Shown here piece after piece: positions 59,704 through 64,000 of a DNA stretch of 64,000 nucleotides. A program made the translations under genes and the position numbers. The DNA is from Allacma fusca (taxonomy: Eukaryota > Arthropoda > Collembola > Symphypleona > Sminthuridae). Within the stretch, counting starts at the first letter, position 1. Each line of letters opens with the position of its first letter. The stretch is taken from contig OX359245.1 in NCBI GenBank assembly GCA_947179485.1, positions 73,085,067-73,149,066 on the forward strand, in the 5' to 3' direction. Under the pieces are notes generated by a model. The model made no database searches. It was not told the DNA's origin and was given only the letters and a program-made list of their open reading frames with translations.

Positions 59704-60004
59704 ATGAGTTTTGGGATTCAATAAAGCATTTTACTAACAACCTCTGAAATCAATTACGTGTTTACTGATTTTCCTCACCTATGAGAATGAACTGCACAAA
59801 ATTAGCAAATTAAGATGCTGTATAATGACGCAGTACAGCCAGCAGATCAATGGCGCCAAATATTCGCCAAAACAGTGGGCATTTTTTGCGCTAGAACTTG
59901 CGCCATTTCCGGCTCTGGAAAGATGACCAAACCAGTACACAATTTAGAGCCACACACTCTGCAGCATTTATGCGCATTTCATACGGACTTGTGCTATAAG
60001 GGAT

Positions 60005-60480
60005 GTAATACCACTTCCTTTTCGAAACATTGACTGGGTGATTGTTTTAAGTACGAATACTATACAAAGCTGGGTTTTATTTGTAGAATTTTTACACAGA
60101 TAAACCCTTAACATTTTCATTATACGTTTTGCATAGTACAGCGGGAGAAGGCATCTGTTTCTTTATGGCTCGGATTTTTCCTATATCAAAGCATTGGATA
60201 TAGTAGTCATAGATTTGTTTTCGATTAAATGTTTCTAAATGCTCGTAAAAATATATTTAAAAATGTTAATTCCGATAAAAATTACGAATGCAATGTTCTA
60301 ATTCCGATTCCAATGAACTGCCGTCGATTTTTTTGTCGCAGTCTTGTAATGATTTTAATCGAATTTATTGAATCAAAACTACCAAAAACTAATTTACTAC
60401 TAGACCCACTTTAAGATATATAACTGTAATGAATCACTAGATGACATTTATATCATTGAAAGGATTGTTCAAGCTTGTAC
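60005..60480. repeat. Segmental duplication block C, right non-coding part
   Basis: Homologous to 10855-11345, continuing the block interrupted at 55720. It leads directly into the 3' end of paralogue C. Confidence 0.85.
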
Positions 60481-60626
60481 TGTAAAAACCACGTAGATAC
60501 ATCCACGAGTTGCATAAAAATATGACTACATAGTTTTTATTTTCGGAACAATTAATGTTTGGAACTGAATTTCCCAGCACCAATGTTCTCTTGGACATAC
60601 TTTAATAGAATATTTATATCCATTGT

Positions 60627-63600
60627 TTAGTTAGTAAATCGTCCGTAGTAAATTTCCTGATCAGAATAAATATCAAAATGATAATAGACAAATTGAGGTC
60701 TACTGATGTTTTCATTTTCGTACGCAAATTGCAATGACACGATGAAAAGAAAATAATCATCAGGTTCGGTGAATTCCCTTGGGAATATTTGAGCCCACTC
60801 GTCCAACTTGGACCGACTTGTTGAAAAAATATTGAATGATTCATTTTGGGGTCCACCGAATGCTAGGGGAATGGCATAACACGGAACGTCCCCTTCATTT
60901 TTGTCAAGTGATTTGTAAAATTCTGTTTCTTCGACGTTGAAGGTTTCTAAATGCTGTTCGGACGCAAATCCAGATATCCAAGCGGAGATGAATTCAGTTC
61001 GACCTTTAGTCCCTAAAGCGTAATCTATTATTCTTATATCCTTTAATTCGAGTCTTTTTTTGTCTAATCTATCTAAATGTGGAAATTGAACAACATCTGG
61101 AAAGTAAGATCTTGAATCTAGATCCTTAACCACATAACGCTTTATATTATTGTCGATAAATGAAGCGTTGATAAATTCGTCTTCAAGACATGGCCCGATT
61201 GAACTAATTTGTTTCAAGCTATCAATGTTTTGATTTGTATTGCCCATTGTTTCATAAATCGCCACCGACAAGCCTAAACACAAGCTGTCTTCAAAAAATC
61301 GAATGCATTTACCAAATGTTAACGCGGATTTAATTTTCCTTGGATCGAACTTAGGACCATGGCAACCTTTGAAAAAACTTGTCCTAAAAAAATAATGGTC
61401 CTCAGAATCCCCTGTAATAATTAACCAAGCAGTTAGAGAAATTTTGCCTAAAAGGAATTATCAAACGATTTGACAAATTGAGAAAACAAAACACCATAAC
61501 ATAATTTCGTATGTATAAATGTTCAGTGTCAAAATTCAGTTTAAAAAACTGTTATTGGCTAAAACCCTGTTAACAAGAGTGTATTGTGACCAGTTAGAAC
61601 TATAAGATGACAGTAATTTGTTTCAAGTTGTAATTTCTGTGATGTTTTCGAAACCCTCTCTTACAGTTGAAAGGTAAACTAAAATATCCGGTTGTAGAAT
61701 TTGAATGACCAAGCTAGTTGTATTTTTTGAAATAACTTACCACTAAAGTCTTCATCAAAGAATAATCGAACCATTGGCCCCCGGATCATTTCTAAAAAAC
61801 CAAATTGGTTTTGAAAAGTCAAAAATTACGAATACTCTCAAAATAATTTTCTTTTATTAAAAAGACTTTGGAAAGTCTACAGTCTATAAAAAACAAACGA
61901 AATGTTTTTAAATACTGTAGATGAAATATATATGGAAGCACAACATGAGTTGATAAATTTAACACAGAGGATATTTCATTGGAAGTTTTTGAATTAATTT
62001 TGAATTGGACATTGGAGAGGTTACAAATGGAATGGTTTATACCTGTAATAAGTTCTTCTGTCGATCGAGACGACTCCGTGATATTTATATTTTGCTCTTC
62101 AACTTTCCAGGTTCTGATTGTACAACTAGGCCATCTGAGTACTGAAATGTTTGCTAATTTGTTGAAGTTTACAATGGAGCTAACCCCTAAGCTGGACGAG
62201 GATTCAGTAATTTTGGATATTTCTTTGCCGTGCATCAGAACATCCGTTAAGTTTATTTTGAGATTTCCTGTAACACACGTTGTGCAAAGAGATTTTGTTA
62301 AGTCAGAAGAACGAATTAAATTTATATGCGTTGAACGAATAAACGAACTTTAATGAAATAATTTGTGACTGTAATCACCTAGTGGCAGGGTTGCTGATTT
62401 TTTTGAAAAAAATACAAAAACGGATTAAATTGATTTAAATCGTATTTTTTGATTGAAATCAACATTTTATGATTTTAATTCAGAATTCTGTACGATTGAA
62501 TCACCGTACAAAATTTTGGATTTTTATTGTCATAATAATATTGTGCACTGTTAGTACCAATGAAACTTGAATAATTAGTAACAAATATTGAGAGAAAATT
62601 GCAAAAGCAAGCCAATAAATATGAATACAAAGCTGGCTGCGTATCAATCAAAAATATCAAAAATATTTTTATGAGTTTTGTCTTTGAAGTCAAACGCTGT
62701 GTACGACAAATAACAGCTGTCTCATTTAAATTTTTATTGCTTAGATATAATTACATATGGTCAGTACTATCGGGGTAGAAAAATTATTCGCAATTTTGGA
62801 ATGTTCAGTTTAAACAAATGTGGATATCTGTCGGCACAAAATTCCAACATTTAAATTGTGCCACTTTCAAAACGGTACTTATTAAGAAATATTGGATGTT
62901 GGGATGTTTTTGTAGATAATTGTTTATTTTCCGGATGGGATAATTTTGGGACGGGATCGAGATACAATCATACTTTTGTCCCTGGATTTCTAAATGAAAC
63001 AGATTTTTCTGTGGGACAAAACAAGCATCCTCAGTAGAACTTCTAGTATTATATAGTATTTCAAAACTCACTTGTGTGCAATTTTTATGGCACCGTGACA
63101 TATTATATTCGTCATTGATATGACGCTTTACCGATACTTTTTAGGATCGATCGACGATCGGCATGAGCATTTAATACAAATTGTAAAACTACTGCTGAAT
63201 TTTCGTGCCATCTAAATACTTAGTTAATGGAGCAATAGCATTTTGTCGATATCTTACCTATGAATTCATACTTGGGAATAACTTTATTATAAGGTCCATC
63301 GCGTCTCAAATTTGTTCCTTGTCCGTTGAGTATTCGTCCATATTCTACATGAAATGAACGATTGACGTGAAAGGTGGTACTTATATAGTAGTAGAAGAAG
63401 AGTGGACGAGTATGGTTTTCGTTCTCATATTCAAATTGCAAATTAATCAACATAACTTGGGAGTCCGACGAACTCTCTTTGCTTATTGATTCATTTGTTT
63501 GTCCATCAAGAAACGCTGGAATTGCCAGACCCAGTACGTCATCATTTTCTTCTTGTAGTTGTTTACGCAAACTCGCTATCTGAATTGTTTGCCAGGATCT

Positions 63601-64000
63601 AAAGAGAGCCCCCTCAAAACGTAACAAACGAGCTTGAATCATTTCGGATCTATTTAGTGGCCCTAATGTGTTTCGGAGTGTAGTTGTGTCCCTGAAATGT
63701 TTCCGCTTTCCCAATTTCGCACCAGGATTAAATAATCTCACAAGATCTGGATGAAAACTTCGCAGTTCCGAATTCTTTTGAATAAATTTGGGGATCATTT
63801 TGTTCAAAAAACCCCCTGAAAACTCGTTTTCCAGACATGGTCCAATCGACATAAAGGACACATGTCGAGGAAGTTCCAGTCGGTGAGAGTTTGAGCATCC
63901 TGGGTAAACTGCCAGTGACCAGCCTTGGCACCTTTCTTTTTGAAATAATCGAATGCATTTACCAAACGTAAAGACAGATTTTACTGTGTGTTTCAGTTTG
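60627..64000 (-). CDS. Paralogue C of the Greek-key-like family (partial at window end)
   Basis: Minus-strand exons: >64000-63258, 62267-62043 (225 nt), 61791-61741 (51 nt), 61411-60627. All three junctions are phase 1 with GT-AG sites. The microexon plus next exon give MVRLFFDEDFSGDS, then GKCIRFFED-LCLGLSVAIY and SSIGPCLEDEF. The first exon has FGKCIRLFQKERCQGWSLAVY and SIGPCLENEF. This is the F-x-G-S / SI-x-C rhythm of beta-gamma-crystallin Greek keys, so two modules lie in tandem. Each is followed by a domain of unknown family ending in a shared YENEN..RP...YY signature. The 5' end is outside the window. The function is unknown; the crystallin call is by pattern only. Confidence 0.6.
62386..63102. 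other. ~0.72 kb insertion in an intron of paralogue C
   Basis: Paralogue B joins ACCTAGTGG directly to TTTATATTCGTC, whereas C has about 717 extra bases starting CAGGGTTGCTG. It contains an AAATC/GATTT word island (62400-62480) and a GGGAC/GTCCC island (62935-63015). No ORF of note or terminal inverted repeat was found. Confidence 0.65.

Larger units (their letters stand above)
55722..60004 (+). mobile_element. DNA transposon with DUF4806-type gene and CMC-like transposase
   Basis: Block A runs through this point with only about 105 bases of unrelated sequence, so the 4.28 kb is an insertion in block C. Both ends (55722-55930 and 59815-60000) are rich in the word GCGCCAAAT/ATTTGGCGC and TGCGC on both strands, as expected for subterminal transposase-binding repeats. 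I did not find clear terminal inverted repeats or a target duplication. Two plus-strand genes inside overlap by 14 bases (57774-57787). Confidence 0.75.

Noticed and set aside
60627-63000. Crystallin plus aerolysin-type pore-former reading of the gene family
   Set aside because: Serine-rich stretches in the 225-nt exon suggested it, but no pore-former signature is visible and the unknown domain does not fit.
62386-63102. hAT-type transposon starting CAGGGTTG
   Set aside because: The opposite end lacks the matching inverted terminus and no 8-base target duplication was found.
1-64000. tRNA, rRNA, CRISPR, bacterial operons
   Set aside because: No cloverleaf, rRNA core or spaced direct-repeat array was recognised, and gene structure is eukaryotic.

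Overview
This window is eukaryotic, AT-rich and dominated by repeats. Short GT-AG introns, a protostome-style ionotropic receptor fragment, a DUF4806-type gene and Ty3/gypsy LTR elements point to an invertebrate, most likely an arthropod. The species cannot be fixed from the sequence. No rRNA, tRNA or CRISPR array was recognised. Almost every coding region belongs to a transposable element or is a decayed paralogue.

Layout. 1-5.4 kb holds a near-identical large duplication, a dispersed 0.3 kb repeat and a 178-bp tandem array. 5.4-9.3 kb is mostly unrecognised sequence with one candidate two-exon secreted-peptide gene on the minus strand. Three minus-strand paralogues of one gene family lie at 11.5-13.1 kb (A), 28.7-31.2 kb (B) and 60.6-64 kb (C). 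They share a 225-nt exon, a 51-nt microexon and a ~0.8 kb last exon, all joined by phase-1 introns, and look like beta-gamma-crystallin Greek-key modules joined to an unknown domain. A and B are broken; C runs off the window end. A and C also share about 2 kb of 3' flank, so they arose by segmental duplication. Comparing the three copies exposes several later insertions.

14.2-23.9 kb is a complete-ended but internally wrecked Ty3/gypsy element (element 1) with 1.2 kb LTRs and a CAGT target duplication. 23.9-28.3 kb and 30-38 kb contain MITE-like inverted-repeat elements and islands of degenerate short words that occur together with their own reverse complements. 32.8-33.4 kb is a 39-bp minisatellite. 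38.7-39.2 kb is an ionotropic receptor fragment.

39.9-54.1 kb is an unusually large (14.2 kb), comparatively GC-rich Ty3/gypsy element (element 2). It has gag, a canonical -1 frameshift signal (G GGA AAC, 5-nt spacer, long hairpin), protease, RT/RNase H/integrase, a Ser/Pro-rich pol extension of roughly 860 residues, and two extra 3' genes. One extra gene has a CCHC knuckle and a BTB/POZ domain. The other has an octapeptide Pro-rich repeat and a knuckle. Each has a splice-acceptor-like tract directly before its ATG, suggesting spliced subgenomic expression. The element appears to have inserted into a minus-strand host exon. Element 1 has the same slippery heptamer in gag register, just after the gag stop, and a similar tRNA-Ala-like primer site.

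55.7-60.0 kb is a DNA transposon inserted in paralogue block C. It carries a six-exon DUF4806-type gene overlapping the start of a CMC/EnSpm-like transposase; both are damaged. The strongest candidate for an undescribed system is the accessory module of element 2 (BTB plus knuckle genes with probable splicing and frameshifting control).
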